45,735 nucleotides of DNA. Source: Streptomyces sp. CBMA156. Lineage in GTDB: Bacteria > Actinomycetota > Actinomycetes > Streptomycetales > Streptomycetaceae. The stretch is taken from the NCBI RefSeq assembly GCF_014596515.1, contig NZ_MSJQ01000143.1, positions 1-45,735 on the forward strand, in the 5' to 3' direction. The notes under the pieces are model-generated. The model was not told where the DNA came from. It saw only the letters and a list, made by a program, of their open reading frames with translations, and ran no database searches. A program made the translations under genes and the position numbers. This document shows, one piece after another, positions 25,861 through 34,724 of the stretch. Each line of letters starts with the position of its first letter. Position 1 is the stretch's first letter.

Positions 25861-26991
25861 ATGCGAGGCGGCCCCGGGGAACTGCTGGCGGGACGGTACC
25901 GGCTGACGGACCGTCCCGGACCGCTGTGCGCCCACGCGGTGGACGATCGGACCGGTGAGTCGGTGCTGCTGCGCGCCCTGGAGCTGCCGGGGGTGCTGAC
26001 GGCCGCTCAGGACCCGGAGGAGGCGTCCGCGGCACAGGCGGACCGGCTGGTGCGGCGGGTGGCGGCGGTCGGTTCGGCCGCGCCGGTCGCGCACCCGCGG
26101 CTGTTGCGCGGGGTCGGGGCGTTCGTCGAGGACGAGCTGCTGTGGACGGTGGAGGAGCGGCCGGCCGGGGTCACGGTGGCCGAGCTGCTCGCCGCCGGGC
26201 CGCTGGCGCCGTACCGGGCGGCCGAGCTGGCGGCGGACCTGGCCGGCGCGCTGCGGGCGCTGCACGCCGCCGGGCTGACCCACGGCAACCTGACCGCGGA
26301 GTCGGTGCTGGTGTGCGAGGACGGCGCGGCGATGCTCGGCGGGCTGCTCGCCGGGGTGGCCGAGGAGGCGCTGTCCGAGGAGCTCGGCGGGCCCGGCGGG
26401 CGGCGCCGGTACGAGGTGCGGGCCACCCTGGTCGGCCCGGTGGCGGAGCGCTGGCCGTTGGACGGCGGCCCGGCCGGCGACTGCTGGGCGCTCGGGGTGC
26501 TGGTGCAGCGGCTGGTCGCCGGCCGCTCGCCGTACCCGGAGCGGAGCGTGCCGGAGCTGGTGACGGCCGTACGGGACGGGCGGCGTGAGCCCTCGGTGGT
26601 GTGCGGGGCGCTCGGACCGCTGGTGGAGGGGCTGGTGCAGCCCGATCCGGCGCTGCGGCCGACGGCGGAGGCGGCGCGCGGGGAGCTGGCGGAGCTGCTG
26701 GCGGGGGCGCCGGAGCCGGTCGACGAGGAGCGCGCGGCGCAGCGCCGGACGGACGGGGTTCCGGTGCTGAAGCCGGAGGCGCCGCTGGTGCCGCGCACGC
26801 GGGGCGGGAAGGCGAGGGGCTCCAGGGTCGGGAGGAGTGTCCGGAAGGGCGGCGACACCGGGGACCCGGGGGCGGGAAACGGGGCGAAACCGCCGCGGAT
26901 ACCCCCCGCCCTGCTGGGCCCGCTGTTGGTGGGCGGGGTGTTCGTGCTGCTGGTGCTCGGAATCGCCGCCGTGGTGCTGTTCGCGGGCTGA
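25861..26991 (+). CDS. Membrane-anchored protein kinase-like protein (pseudokinase)
   Basis: 376 residues from ATG 25861, with AGAGGAAC upstream (an in-frame GTG at 25846 lacks this). The kinase fold is recognisable (LLAGRYRL, PLAPYRAAELAADLAGALRALHAAGLTHGNLTAESVLVCEDG, CWALGVLVQRLVAGRSPYPERS). The essential residues are missing: no GxGxxG loop, no VAVK lysine (VLLRALEL), HGN instead of HRD at 141-143, and LGG instead of DFG near 160. A basic region and one membrane helix (about 355-373) end the protein, with almost nothing outside. It should not phosphorylate and may be a scaffold or regulator of the flanking active kinases. Confidence 0.85.
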   Translation: MRGGPGELLAGRYRLTDRPGPLCAHAVDDRTGESVLLRALELPGVLTAAQDPEEASAAQADRLVRRVAAVGSAAPVAHPRLLRGVGAFVEDELLWTVEERPAGVTVAELLAAGPLAPYRAAELAADLAGALRALHAAGLTHGNLTAESVLVCEDGAAMLGGLLAGVAEEALSEELGGPGGRRRYEVRATLVGPVAERWPLDGGPAGDCWALGVLVQRLVAGRSPYPERSVPELVTAVRDGRREPSVVCGALGPLVEGLVQPDPALRPTAEAARGELAELLAGAPEPVDEERAAQRRTDGVPVLKPEAPLVPRTRGGKARGSRVGRSVRKGGDTGDPGAGNGAKPPRIPPALLGPLLVGGVFVLLVLGIAAVVLFAG

Positions 26992-27078
26992 CGGTCCGCC
27001 TGGATTCCGGCCTTCGGGTCCAGCGGGCGGGCGCGGTTACCGGGGGCGGCAAGGTGCGCTTAATGTGTGCGTGGGATT

Positions 27079-27088
27079 TGTTCGAACA
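27079..27088. promoter_or_regulatory. TGTTCGAACA palindrome upstream of second kinase
   Basis: A perfect 10-base palindrome 65 bases before the kinase ATG, in a locally AT-richer stretch (TTAATGTG... GGGATTTG). It could be an operator or part of a promoter. It lacks the 4-base spacer of a LexA box. Confidence 0.35.
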
Positions 27089-27152
27089 GTGGTCTGCACC
27101 AGGCCCTCCGTCGCGGTGACGGCAGGCGGAACGTGTGGGGGAGCGGGCGCAG

Positions 27153-28925
27153 ATGGGTGTGCAGGACGGGCCGGAGGCGGCCGAGGCGGAGCGGTTGCTG
27201 GCCGGGCGGTACGAGCTCGGCGAGCGGCTCGGCCGGGGCGGCATGGGCACCGTCTGGCGGGCCTGGGACCGGATGCTCGACCGCGAGGTCGCGGTCAAGG
27301 AGCTGACCGTCAACCACCTGCCGGAGGAGGACCTCCAGATCCTGCACACCCGGATGAAGCGCGAGGCCAGCGCGGCCGCGCGGATCAAGCACCCCGGCGT
27401 GATCACCGTGCACGACGTGCTGGAGCAGGACGGCCGGCCGTGGATCGTGATGGAACTGGTCGACGGCCGCTCGCTGGCCGACGTGATCAGCCAGGACGGC
27501 ACCCTGCAGCCGCGCGCCGCCGCCGAGGTCGGCAGCCAGGTGCTGGCCGCGCTGCACCGCGGCCACCAGCTGGGCGTGCTGCACCGGGACGTGAAGCCGG
27601 CCAACGTGCTGCTGGAGCGCGGCACCGGCCGGGTGGTGCTGCTGGACTTCGGCATCGCGAAGTACGAGGGCTCGACCGAGCTGACCCGGCCGGGCGACCT
27701 GGTCGGCTCGCCGGACTACCTGGCGCCGGAGCGCGCCCAGGGCGAGCGGCCCGGGCCGGCCTCCGACCTGTGGGGCCTCGGGGCGACGCTGTACGCGGCG
27801 GTCGAGGGCCAGTCGCCGTTCCGCCGGGACTCGCCGATCAGCACGCTCGCCGCGGTGGTCGACGAACCGCTGCCGGAGTCGCGGCGGGCCGGGCCGCTGG
27901 GGCCCGTGCTGTCCGCGCTGATGGCCAAGGACCCGGCCGAGCGGCCCACCGCGGACGAGGCGTCCAGGATGCTGGCCGAGGTGCAGGCCGGGCACACCAT
28001 GGGCCTCAAGTCGGTCGCGGCGGGGCGGGTGCCCACCCAGTCGGTGCCGGTGGTGGACCGCAGCGAGGGTTCGGAGGGCGTGGCGGAGCCGGTCGAGGGC
28101 TCCGAGGAGCCGACCGAGCCGAAGGCCTCCGGGCCGGCCGGCCCCGCGGCTCCCGCCGTCCCCGTCAGCTCCGCCGTCCCCGCCGGACCGGACACGGACG
28201 GGGGCGCGCAGGCAGCCGCCCGGGCGCACACCGGTCCCGTCGCGCCGGTGCCGCACTCCCACACACCCGCGCGCGGACCGGCGAGACGCCGCAACCTGCT
28301 GAAGATCGTCGGCATCGCGGTGGCCGTCGGACTGCTGGCCGCCGCGGGCACCTTCCTCACCACCCGGAACGTGCTGGGCGGCGGCGGCAACGACGACCCG
28401 ACGCCGACCGCGCCCGCCGAGTCCACCGGGCCGGAGCCCACCAGTGACGCCGGCCCCGCGCTGGCGGCGCCCAGCGGCTACCACTGGGTCGACGACCCGG
28501 CCGGCTTCCGCTTCCCGCTGCCGAACGGGACCCCGTCCTGGCAGCGGATCAGCTCGGGTGACAACCAGATCTTCTACAGCCCCGACGCCAAGGTGCACTA
28601 CCTCCAGTTCGCCGTGACCGTCGGGCAGTCGGTCAAGCCGCTGGAGCACATGCGGCAGATGGAGACCAGCGTCTCCAAGTCGCTCAGGGACTACAAGCAG
28701 CACCGGATGGCCGGTACGGCGGTGAAGGGCCAGGAGGCGGCGGTCTGGGAGTTCAGCTACGCGGCCAAGGAGGGCGGCCGCCGGCGCGCGATCGAGACCG
28801 AGTTCATCGGCCAGGACGGCACCAGCTACGCCATCTACTCGTCCAGCCCGGACCGGGGCAGCGAGTGGAACGAGGCCGAGCAGCGCTTCTACGCGGTGCT
28901 CAACAACTTCAGCCCGACCCGCTGA
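27153..28925 (+). CDS. Membrane Ser/Thr protein kinase with extracellular sensor domain
   Basis: 590 residues from ATG 27153 (GGGGGAG upstream; an in-frame GTG at 27135 would add 6). The active Hanks kinase domain has GRGGMGTVWRA, K49, HRDVKPANVL with D146, D165FG, APER and DLWGLGATLY. A long acidic/Pro-Ala linker leads to a membrane helix (about 384-403, LLKIVGIAVAVGLLAAAGTFL). The extracellular domain of about 150 residues begins GYHWVDDPAGFRFPLPNG and has a VWEFSYAAKEGG core. It shares its opening motif and length with the sensor of the kinase at 23360, so the two are paralogues that probably sense related cues. Confidence 0.93.
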   Translation: MGVQDGPEAAEAERLLAGRYELGERLGRGGMGTVWRAWDRMLDREVAVKELTVNHLPEEDLQILHTRMKREASAAARIKHPGVITVHDVLEQDGRPWIVMELVDGRSLADVISQDGTLQPRAAAEVGSQVLAALHRGHQLGVLHRDVKPANVLLERGTGRVVLLDFGIAKYEGSTELTRPGDLVGSPDYLAPERAQGERPGPASDLWGLGATLYAAVEGQSPFRRDSPISTLAAVVDEPLPESRRAGPLGPVLSALMAKDPAERPTADEASRMLAEVQAGHTMGLKSVAAGRVPTQSVPVVDRSEGSEGVAEPVEGSEEPTEPKASGPAGPAAPAVPVSSAVPAGPDTDGGAQAAARAHTGPVAPVPHSHTPARGPARRRNLLKIVGIAVAVGLLAAAGTFLTTRNVLGGGGNDDPTPTAPAESTGPEPTSDAGPALAAPSGYHWVDDPAGFRFPLPNGTPSWQRISSGDNQIFYSPDAKVHYLQFAVTVGQSVKPLEHMRQMETSVSKSLRDYKQHRMAGTAVKGQEAAVWEFSYAAKEGGRRRAIETEFIGQDGTSYAIYSSSPDRGSEWNEAEQRFYAVLNNFSPTR

Positions 28926-29002
28926 CCGGTGGCGGGCGAAGGCGTCCGCTTTCGCCCGACTGCGGCAGATTCTTGTTACCGACGGGTACCGGACCGGCCG
29001 TC

Positions 29003-29022
29003 GAGCGCCTAGGCTGCGCCGT
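29003..29022 (+). promoter_or_regulatory. Probable -10 (TAGGCT) giving a leaderless mRNA
   Basis: TAGGCT (about 29010-29015) ends 7 bases before ATG 29023 and no Shine-Dalgarno sequence is present. Transcription would start at or beside the ATG. The same box occurs before the SHOCT gene. Confidence 0.45.
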
Positions 29023-30654
29023 ATGTCGGACCTCACAGCAGACGCAGTGGCCACCGAACACCCCGGCGCCGGCAACCCGGCGGCCCCCGGCGGCGGCAGG
29101 ACCGTCGCGGCGGCCGTCCCGCCGGCCCTGGTCACCAGGCTGGCCGCCGGCGTCACCGCCACCGGCGAACCCGACCTGGTGGAGACCGTCGCCCCGCTGA
29201 CCGGGGAACGGCTGGCCAGCCTGCCGCGGTCCACCCCGGCCGACGTCGAGGTCGCCTTCCAGCTGGCCCGCCGCGCCCAGGCCGCCTGGGCCGCGCTGCC
29301 GGTGCGCCGCCGCGCCGCCGTCCTGCTGCGCTTCCACGACCTGCTGCTCAAGCGGCAGGACGAGGTGCTGGACCTCATCCAGGCGGAGACCGGCAAGGCC
29401 AGGCTGCACGCCTTCGAGGAGGTGCTGGCCGTCGCCATGGCCGCCCGGCACTACGGGCGGGCCGCGCACGGGTACCTCAGGGACAAGCGGCGCGGCGGTG
29501 CGCTGCCGGTGCTCACCCACGCGGTCGAGGCCCGCCGCCCCAAGGGCGTGATCGGCCACATCTCGCCGTGGAACTACCCGCTGGAGCTGTCCGTCGGCGA
29601 CGCCCTGCCCGCCTTCGTGGCCGGCAACGCGGTGGTCAACAAGCCCGACACCCAGACCGCGCTGACCGCGCTGTGGGCCCGCGGGCTGCTGGTCGAGGCC
29701 GGGCTGCCGGCCGACCTGTGGCAGATCGTGATCGGCGACGGCCCGGTGATCGGCCCCGCCGTGGTCGAGCAGGCCGACTACGTCTCGTTCACCGGCTCCA
29801 CCCGCACCGGCCGCGACGTCGCTCAGCGCGCCGCCGCCCGGCTGGTCGGCGCCTCGCTCGAACTCGGCGGCAAGAACGCCATGCTGGTACTCGCCGACGC
29901 GGACCTCGACGCGGCCGCCGCGGGCGCCGTCCGGGCCTGCTTCTCCTCCGCCGGGCAGCTGTGCATCTCGATCGAGCGGCTGCTGGTGCACCGCTCGGTG
30001 GCCGACGAGTTCCTGGAGCGCTTCGCCGCCCGCACCCGGGCACTGCGCCTCGGCGGCGGCCTCGCGTACGGCGCGGACATGGGCTCGCTGGTCTCCGTCC
30101 GCCAGCTGGAGACCACCACCCGGCACGTGGAGGAGGCGGTCAAGGCGGGCGCCACCGTGGTGGCCGGCGGGCGCGCCAGGCCGGACCTCGGCCCGTTCTT
30201 CTTCGAGCCGACCATCCTCGACGGCGTCACCCCGGACATGGCGGTCTGCGCCGAGGAGACCTTCGGCCCGGTCGTCTCCCTCTACCGCTTCGACACCGAG
30301 GACGAGGCGGTGGCCGCCGCCAACTCCACGCCGTACGGCCTGAACTCCAGCGTCTGGACCAGGGACCCGCGGCGCGGCCGGACGGTCGCGGCCCGGTTGC
30401 GCACCGGCACGGTCAACGTCAACGAGGCCTACGCGGCCGCGTACGGCTCGGTCGGCTCCCCGATGGGCGGCATGGGCGACTCCGGGCTCGGCCGCCGGCA
30501 CGGCGCCGAGGGCATCCTGCGCTTCACCGAGGCGCAGACCATCGCGACCCAGCGGCTGCTGCCGATCGCGCCCTCGTTCGGCCTGGACGACAAGCAGTTC
30601 GCCGCCGTGATGACCGGCGGGCTGCGGGCGCTCAAGGCGCTGCGCTTCAAGTAG
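29023..30654 (+). CDS. gabD2: Succinate-semialdehyde dehydrogenase (GabD2-type)
   Basis: 543 residues from ATG 29023. The aldehyde dehydrogenase fold is complete: SPWNYPLE with N184, K207, FTGSTRTGRDVA, general base E280 in LELGGKN, nucleophile C314 in GQLCISIERL, ETFGPVVSLY, MGGMGDSGLGRRHG. A C-terminal extension (LDDKQFAAVMTGGLRALKALRFK) and NKPDTQT instead of KPAE at the cofactor site match the actinobacterial GabD2 subgroup. These oxidise succinate semialdehyde to succinate, often with NADP. It is followed by a GMC flavoprotein gene on the same strand. The exact substrate is inferred from subgroup likeness. Confidence 0.87.
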   Translation: MSDLTADAVATEHPGAGNPAAPGGGRTVAAAVPPALVTRLAAGVTATGEPDLVETVAPLTGERLASLPRSTPADVEVAFQLARRAQAAWAALPVRRRAAVLLRFHDLLLKRQDEVLDLIQAETGKARLHAFEEVLAVAMAARHYGRAAHGYLRDKRRGGALPVLTHAVEARRPKGVIGHISPWNYPLELSVGDALPAFVAGNAVVNKPDTQTALTALWARGLLVEAGLPADLWQIVIGDGPVIGPAVVEQADYVSFTGSTRTGRDVAQRAAARLVGASLELGGKNAMLVLADADLDAAAAGAVRACFSSAGQLCISIERLLVHRSVADEFLERFAARTRALRLGGGLAYGADMGSLVSVRQLETTTRHVEEAVKAGATVVAGGRARPDLGPFFFEPTILDGVTPDMAVCAEETFGPVVSLYRFDTEDEAVAAANSTPYGLNSSVWTRDPRRGRTVAARLRTGTVNVNEAYAAAYGSVGSPMGGMGDSGLGRRHGAEGILRFTEAQTIATQRLLPIAPSFGLDDKQFAAVMTGGLRALKALRFK

Positions 30655-30771
30655 GCCGCCGGCCGGGCAGGCCCCCCGGCCGGGCCCCGGCGGCACGCGG
30701 GCCCCGCGCTCCGGCGGGGCCGGGACCGCGGCACCCACAGGCAGGTTCACCCGGCGAAGGAGCGGTGGCAG

Positions 30772-32619
30772 ATGGTGCAGTCCGGCGGTGCGGCGGAGTT
30801 CGACTACGACGTGGTGGTGGTCGGGTCCGGCTTCGGCGGTTCGGTCGCGGCCCTGCGGCTGACCGAGAAGGGCTACCGGGTCGCCGTCCTGGAGGCCGGG
30901 CGGCGCTTCGACCGGGACGAACTGCCCAGGAACTCCTGGGACCTCCAGAACTACCTGTGGGCACCGCAGTTCGGGCTGTACGGCATCCAGCGCATCCACC
31001 TGCTGGCCAACGTGCTGATCCTGGCCGGCGCCGGGGTCGGCGGCGGTTCGCTGAACTACGCCAACACCCTGTACGTGCCGCCGAAGGCGTTCTTCGAGGA
31101 CCGCCAGTGGCGCCACATCACCGACTGGCAGCAGGAGTTGTCGCCCTTCTACGACCAGGCGCAGCGGATGCTCGGGGTCCGGCTCAACCCGACCCTGACC
31201 CCCTCCGACGTCCACCTCAAGGCGGCCGCCGAGCGGATGGGTGTCGGCGACACCTTCCACATGGCGCCGGTCGGGGTCTTCTTCGGCGACGGCGGGGACG
31301 CCGGGGGCAGTTCCAGGACGGAGTCCGGGGGAGGCGGTGCCGGGGCGGCGCCCGGCGGCGAGGTCGCCGACCCGTACTTCGGCGGGGCAGGCCCGGCCCG
31401 CCGGGCCTGCGTGGAGTGCGGCGAGTGCATGACCGGCTGCCGGCACGGCGCCAAGAACATGCTCACCGAGAACTACCTCCACCTGGCCGAGCGGGGCGGC
31501 GCGGAGATCCACCCGCTCACCACCGTCGCCCGGATCCGGGAGATCGGCGGCGCCGGCGGCAACGGCGCCGACGGGACCCGGGGCTTCGCGGTGGACGTGC
31601 GCCGCACCGACTCGCGTTCGAGGACCGACCCGGTGAAGGCGGGCGCGCGGACCATCACCGCGGCCCGGGTGATCGTCGCGGCCGGCACCTACGGCACCCA
31701 GTCGCTGCTGCACCGGATGCGCGACGCCGGCCACCTGCCCCGGATCTCCGACCGGCTGGGCGAGCTGACCCGCACCAACTCCGAGGCCCTGGTGGGCGCG
31801 CAGACCACCGACCGGCGCTACGGCACCCGGGCGGACTTCACCAAGGGCGTGGCGATCACCTCCTCGATCCACCCGGACGCCAGCACCCACATCGAGCCGG
31901 TCCGCTACGGCAAGGGCTCCAACGCGATGGGCGCGCTGTCCATCGCCCAGGTCAGGGGCGGCGGGAGGACACCGCGCTGGCTGCGCTACCTGGGCAACTC
32001 GGCGCTCCACCCGGTGAACTTCGTCCGCTCGATGAACCAGCACCGCTGGTCCGAGAAGACGATCATCGGCCTGGTGATGCAGTCGCTGGACAACTCGATC
32101 ACCGTCTCGCTGAAGAAGGGACCGCTGGGCAAGGCGCGGCTGACCTCCTCCCAGGGCCACGGCGCCCCCAACCCGACCTGGATCCCGGCCGCCGAGAAGG
32201 GCGCCCAGGCCCTGGCCGACGAGATCAACGGCTTCGCCGGCAGCACCGTCGGCGAGATCTTCGACATCCCGATGACGGCGCACTTCCTCGGCGGCTGCCC
32301 GATCGGCGACACCGCGGATACCGGCGTGGTGGACCCCTACCACCGGCTGTACGGGTACCCGGGGATCAGCGTGGTGGACGGTTCGGCCGTCTCCGCCAAC
32401 CTGGGCGTCAACCCCTCGCTCACCATCACCGCGCAGGCCGAACGCGCCATGTCGATGTGGCCCAACAAGGGCGAAGCGGACCCGCGGCCGGACCAGGGCG
32501 GGGAGTACCGGCGGGTCGCGGCCGTGGCACCGGTGCGGCCGGCCGTGCCCGAGGGTGCGTTCGGCGCGCTGCGGCTGCCGTTGCTGCCCGTCCCCGAGGT
32601 CCCGAAGAAGGGCGGCTGA
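30772..32619 (+). CDS. GMC family flavin-dependent oxidoreductase (cholesterol-oxidase-like)
   Basis: 615 residues from ATG 30772 (GAAGGAGCGG upstream). The FAD-binding site is VVVGSGFGGSVAALRLTEKGYRVAVLEAG near 15-43; GAGVGGGSLNYANTLY is the second flavin contact. A Cys cluster C213-x2-C216-x2-C219-x3-C223 (ACVECGECMTGC) is found in the ChoD-like subgroup. HFLGGCPIGD and the C-terminal NLGVNPSLTITAQAERAM complete the fold. A Gly/Ser-rich insertion (about 180-200) is local low complexity. In M. tuberculosis a ChoD-type gene neighbours guaB3. It probably oxidises a sterol or other alcohol with O2; the substrate is not determined. It sits 117 bases after gabD2. Confidence 0.88.
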   Translation: MVQSGGAAEFDYDVVVVGSGFGGSVAALRLTEKGYRVAVLEAGRRFDRDELPRNSWDLQNYLWAPQFGLYGIQRIHLLANVLILAGAGVGGGSLNYANTLYVPPKAFFEDRQWRHITDWQQELSPFYDQAQRMLGVRLNPTLTPSDVHLKAAAERMGVGDTFHMAPVGVFFGDGGDAGGSSRTESGGGGAGAAPGGEVADPYFGGAGPARRACVECGECMTGCRHGAKNMLTENYLHLAERGGAEIHPLTTVARIREIGGAGGNGADGTRGFAVDVRRTDSRSRTDPVKAGARTITAARVIVAAGTYGTQSLLHRMRDAGHLPRISDRLGELTRTNSEALVGAQTTDRRYGTRADFTKGVAITSSIHPDASTHIEPVRYGKGSNAMGALSIAQVRGGGRTPRWLRYLGNSALHPVNFVRSMNQHRWSEKTIIGLVMQSLDNSITVSLKKGPLGKARLTSSQGHGAPNPTWIPAAEKGAQALADEINGFAGSTVGEIFDIPMTAHFLGGCPIGDTADTGVVDPYHRLYGYPGISVVDGSAVSANLGVNPSLTITAQAERAMSMWPNKGEADPRPDQGGEYRRVAAVAPVRPAVPEGAFGALRLPLLPVPEVPKKGG

Positions 32620-32658
32620 CGCCTCCGTCCCGGCCGATCCGCTTGCCCCTGCGACCGG

Positions 32659-32688
32659 TTGACATCCGTTCGGATCCGATGGGATAAA
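32659..32688 (+). promoter_or_regulatory. Promoter TTGACA-N18-GATAAA
   Basis: A consensus -35 (32659-32664) and a fair -10 (32683-32688) precede ATG 32739. The spacer contains the dyad ATCCG-TT-CGGAT (32664-32675), which could be an operator. Confidence 0.6.
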
Positions 32689-32738
32689 CGGGCTCCCGGG
32701 GGCACCCAGGGGCTCGTCGAGCGGGGGGAACGCGGTCC

Positions 32739-34652
32739 ATGGCCAACTGCACATCGTGCGGGGCGACTTCGGGGGAGGGGGCGGCCGCCTGCGGTTCCTG
32801 CGGCCGGCCGTTCGCGCCTCCCGCGCCGCCGCAGGCCCCGCCCGCCGTCCCGCCGCCTCCGCCGGGTGCGGCTCCGTCCGTCCCGCCGCCCGGGTACGGC
32901 CCGCCGCCCGGCCTGCCACCAGGGGGTGCGCCGGAGTACGGTCCCGGCGGATCCGCGGTCGCCCCGCCCGCCCCGCCCGCCCTGGGCAGCTGGGGCGCCG
33001 GGCAGCCGTACGACCGGGAGCCGGCGCTCCGGCGCCTGCTGACCGGGGCGGACTGGCGCCCGGCGGTCAGGGCGGCCGTCGCGCCGACCCTCGTGCTGCT
33101 GGCCGCGGCGCTGATCGCGGCGGTCCCGGGCGACTACCGGTACGAGTACTGGTTCCCGTCGGCGGCGGGCTTCGGCGAGCGCTTCGGCGCGTCGCTGTCG
33201 ATGGCCCTGAACGCGCTCGGCGCACCGTTCCGGCTCGGCCTCCAGGGCCCGATGGCCCGGGACGGGGCCGGCCGGATGGAGGTCGCGTACCGGGTGCTGC
33301 CGATGACCGTCACCGCCCTGTGGTGCCTGGCGCTCTGGCTCGGCCTGCGGGCCGGGCTGCGCCGGCGCAAGGCGCTGGAGGGCCAGCTCAGCCGGGGCCG
33401 GGCCGCCGGTGAGGCGCTCCGCACCGCCCTGGTCCTCGCGGCGGTGAGCGCGGTGATCGGGCCGGCCGCCGGTACCCGGTGGCACCCCTCGGGCCGTACC
33501 GGCGGGCTGACCTTCGTCGACCCTGGCAGCGGGAAGCCCGGCGGGCCGCTGATCACCGCGGGCTCCGGCTGGCCGGAGGCGGTCGCCTGGACCGCGGTGC
33601 TGGCCGGCCTGCTGGCCTTCGTCGTCTACGGCACCGACGCGCTGCGCTGGGCCGCCTGGCGCAACCGCGCGGTGCGCGGCTGGGCGGTGGCCGCGCTGAC
33701 CGCCGGGCAGGCGATGGCCGTCACGGTGGGACTGTCCTCGCTGGCGGCCTTCGTCCTGGTCGCGGTGAACGGCGAGAGCGGGGCGCGGACCGGCATCTCG
33801 CTGGCCTTCCTGCCCAACCTCGGTCTCACCCTGCTCGGCTTCGGCTCGGGGGCGACCTTCCGCTCGCAGTCCGGACTGTTCGAGGACGGCGAAGCCGCCG
33901 GGGACTCCTGGCAGGACGGCGACACCGAGACGGAGTTCTCCTTCTTCGACCTCCAGGACCAGACCGCGGACTGGCGGTGGGCCGGCCTGCTCGCACTCCT
34001 CGCGGCGGGCCTGCTCGGCTGGGCGGCGTTCCGCCGGCGGCTGGACACCGTCGACCGGCTGCGCCTGGCGGCCGTGCAGGCGGGGGCGCTCACCCTGCTG
34101 ATGACCTTCGCGGGCACGCTGGTGACGCGGACCACGTCCACCACGGGCTGGGCCGGCTCCGCGCGGACGGAGCTCTCCCAGGAGGAGTCGTCCGGGCTGG
34201 TGTTCCTGAGCGTGCTGGTGGCCAACGCGCTCTGGGCGCTGGCCGGTGTGCTGCTGGTGCCGCCGCTGCTGGCGGCCGTCCGGGGCCGGGGCGCGGGAGC
34301 GCCGAGCGGCGCCGTCCCGTACGCCGAGTCCCCGTTCGCCCCGTCGCGGGGCTCCGCGCCGCAGGGCCCCGGGCCGCAGGGTTTCCCTTCGCAGGGCCCC
34401 GGGCCGTATCCGGCGGTGCCGCCGGAGGTGCCGTACGCAACGCCGGCGCGCGGTGTCCCGGCGCAGGGTGCTCCGGCGCAGGCCATGGCGGCGCAGGACG
34501 CGCCGTTCGCCACCGGCGGCGGGGTGAGCGAGGTGCTCGCCTCGCACGAGGTGCCGCCCGGCCCGGCCGGCGGGACGCCGGTGTCCGGTGCGGTGCCGCC
34601 GCCTCCGGCCGAGGAGCCGGTCGATCCGAGCGTCTGGCGCGAGCACCCCTGA
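32739..34652 (+). CDS. Zinc-ribbon multi-pass membrane protein, streptomycete-specific type
   Basis: 637 residues from ATG 32739 (GCGGGGGGAACG upstream). The N-terminus is a four-Cys zinc ribbon (C4, C7, C18, C21), then a Pro/Gly linker to residue about 95. Around eight hydrophobic helices follow: near 110-128, 182-202, 225-243, 285-303, 320-345, 350-368, 415-432, 445-465 and 485-505 by eye, so the count is approximate. A PQG-repeat tail of about 125 residues ends the protein. The region about 250-280 (GRTGGLTFVDPGSGKPGG) looks extracellular. No enzymatic motif was recognised. It may sense or organise envelope processes. A strong terminator follows. Confidence 0.8.
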   Translation: MANCTSCGATSGEGAAACGSCGRPFAPPAPPQAPPAVPPPPPGAAPSVPPPGYGPPPGLPPGGAPEYGPGGSAVAPPAPPALGSWGAGQPYDREPALRRLLTGADWRPAVRAAVAPTLVLLAAALIAAVPGDYRYEYWFPSAAGFGERFGASLSMALNALGAPFRLGLQGPMARDGAGRMEVAYRVLPMTVTALWCLALWLGLRAGLRRRKALEGQLSRGRAAGEALRTALVLAAVSAVIGPAAGTRWHPSGRTGGLTFVDPGSGKPGGPLITAGSGWPEAVAWTAVLAGLLAFVVYGTDALRWAAWRNRAVRGWAVAALTAGQAMAVTVGLSSLAAFVLVAVNGESGARTGISLAFLPNLGLTLLGFGSGATFRSQSGLFEDGEAAGDSWQDGDTETEFSFFDLQDQTADWRWAGLLALLAAGLLGWAAFRRRLDTVDRLRLAAVQAGALTLLMTFAGTLVTRTTSTTGWAGSARTELSQEESSGLVFLSVLVANALWALAGVLLVPPLLAAVRGRGAGAPSGAVPYAESPFAPSRGSAPQGPGPQGFPSQGPGPYPAVPPEVPYATPARGVPAQGAPAQAMAAQDAPFATGGGVSEVLASHEVPPGPAGGTPVSGAVPPPPAEEPVDPSVWREHP

Positions 34653-34694
34653 GCCGGGGCAGGACGGCCGGAGCAGGACGGTCCGGAAAAGGGC

Positions 34695-34724
34695 AAAGGG
34701 CCCCGCGGGGGAACGGGGCCCTTT
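34695..34724 (+). terminator. Terminator with AAAGGGCCCCG stem
   Basis: AAAGGGCCCCG (34695-34705) pairs perfectly with CGGGGCCCTTT (34714-34724), an 8-base loop, followed by GTCGTT. This is a classical intrinsic terminator with a short T run in the 3' arm. Confidence 0.9.

Noticed and set aside
27079..27088. LexA (SOS) box
   Set aside because: TGTTCGAACA has no 4-base spacer between GAAC-type half-sites, and the downstream gene is a protein kinase with no DNA-repair context.
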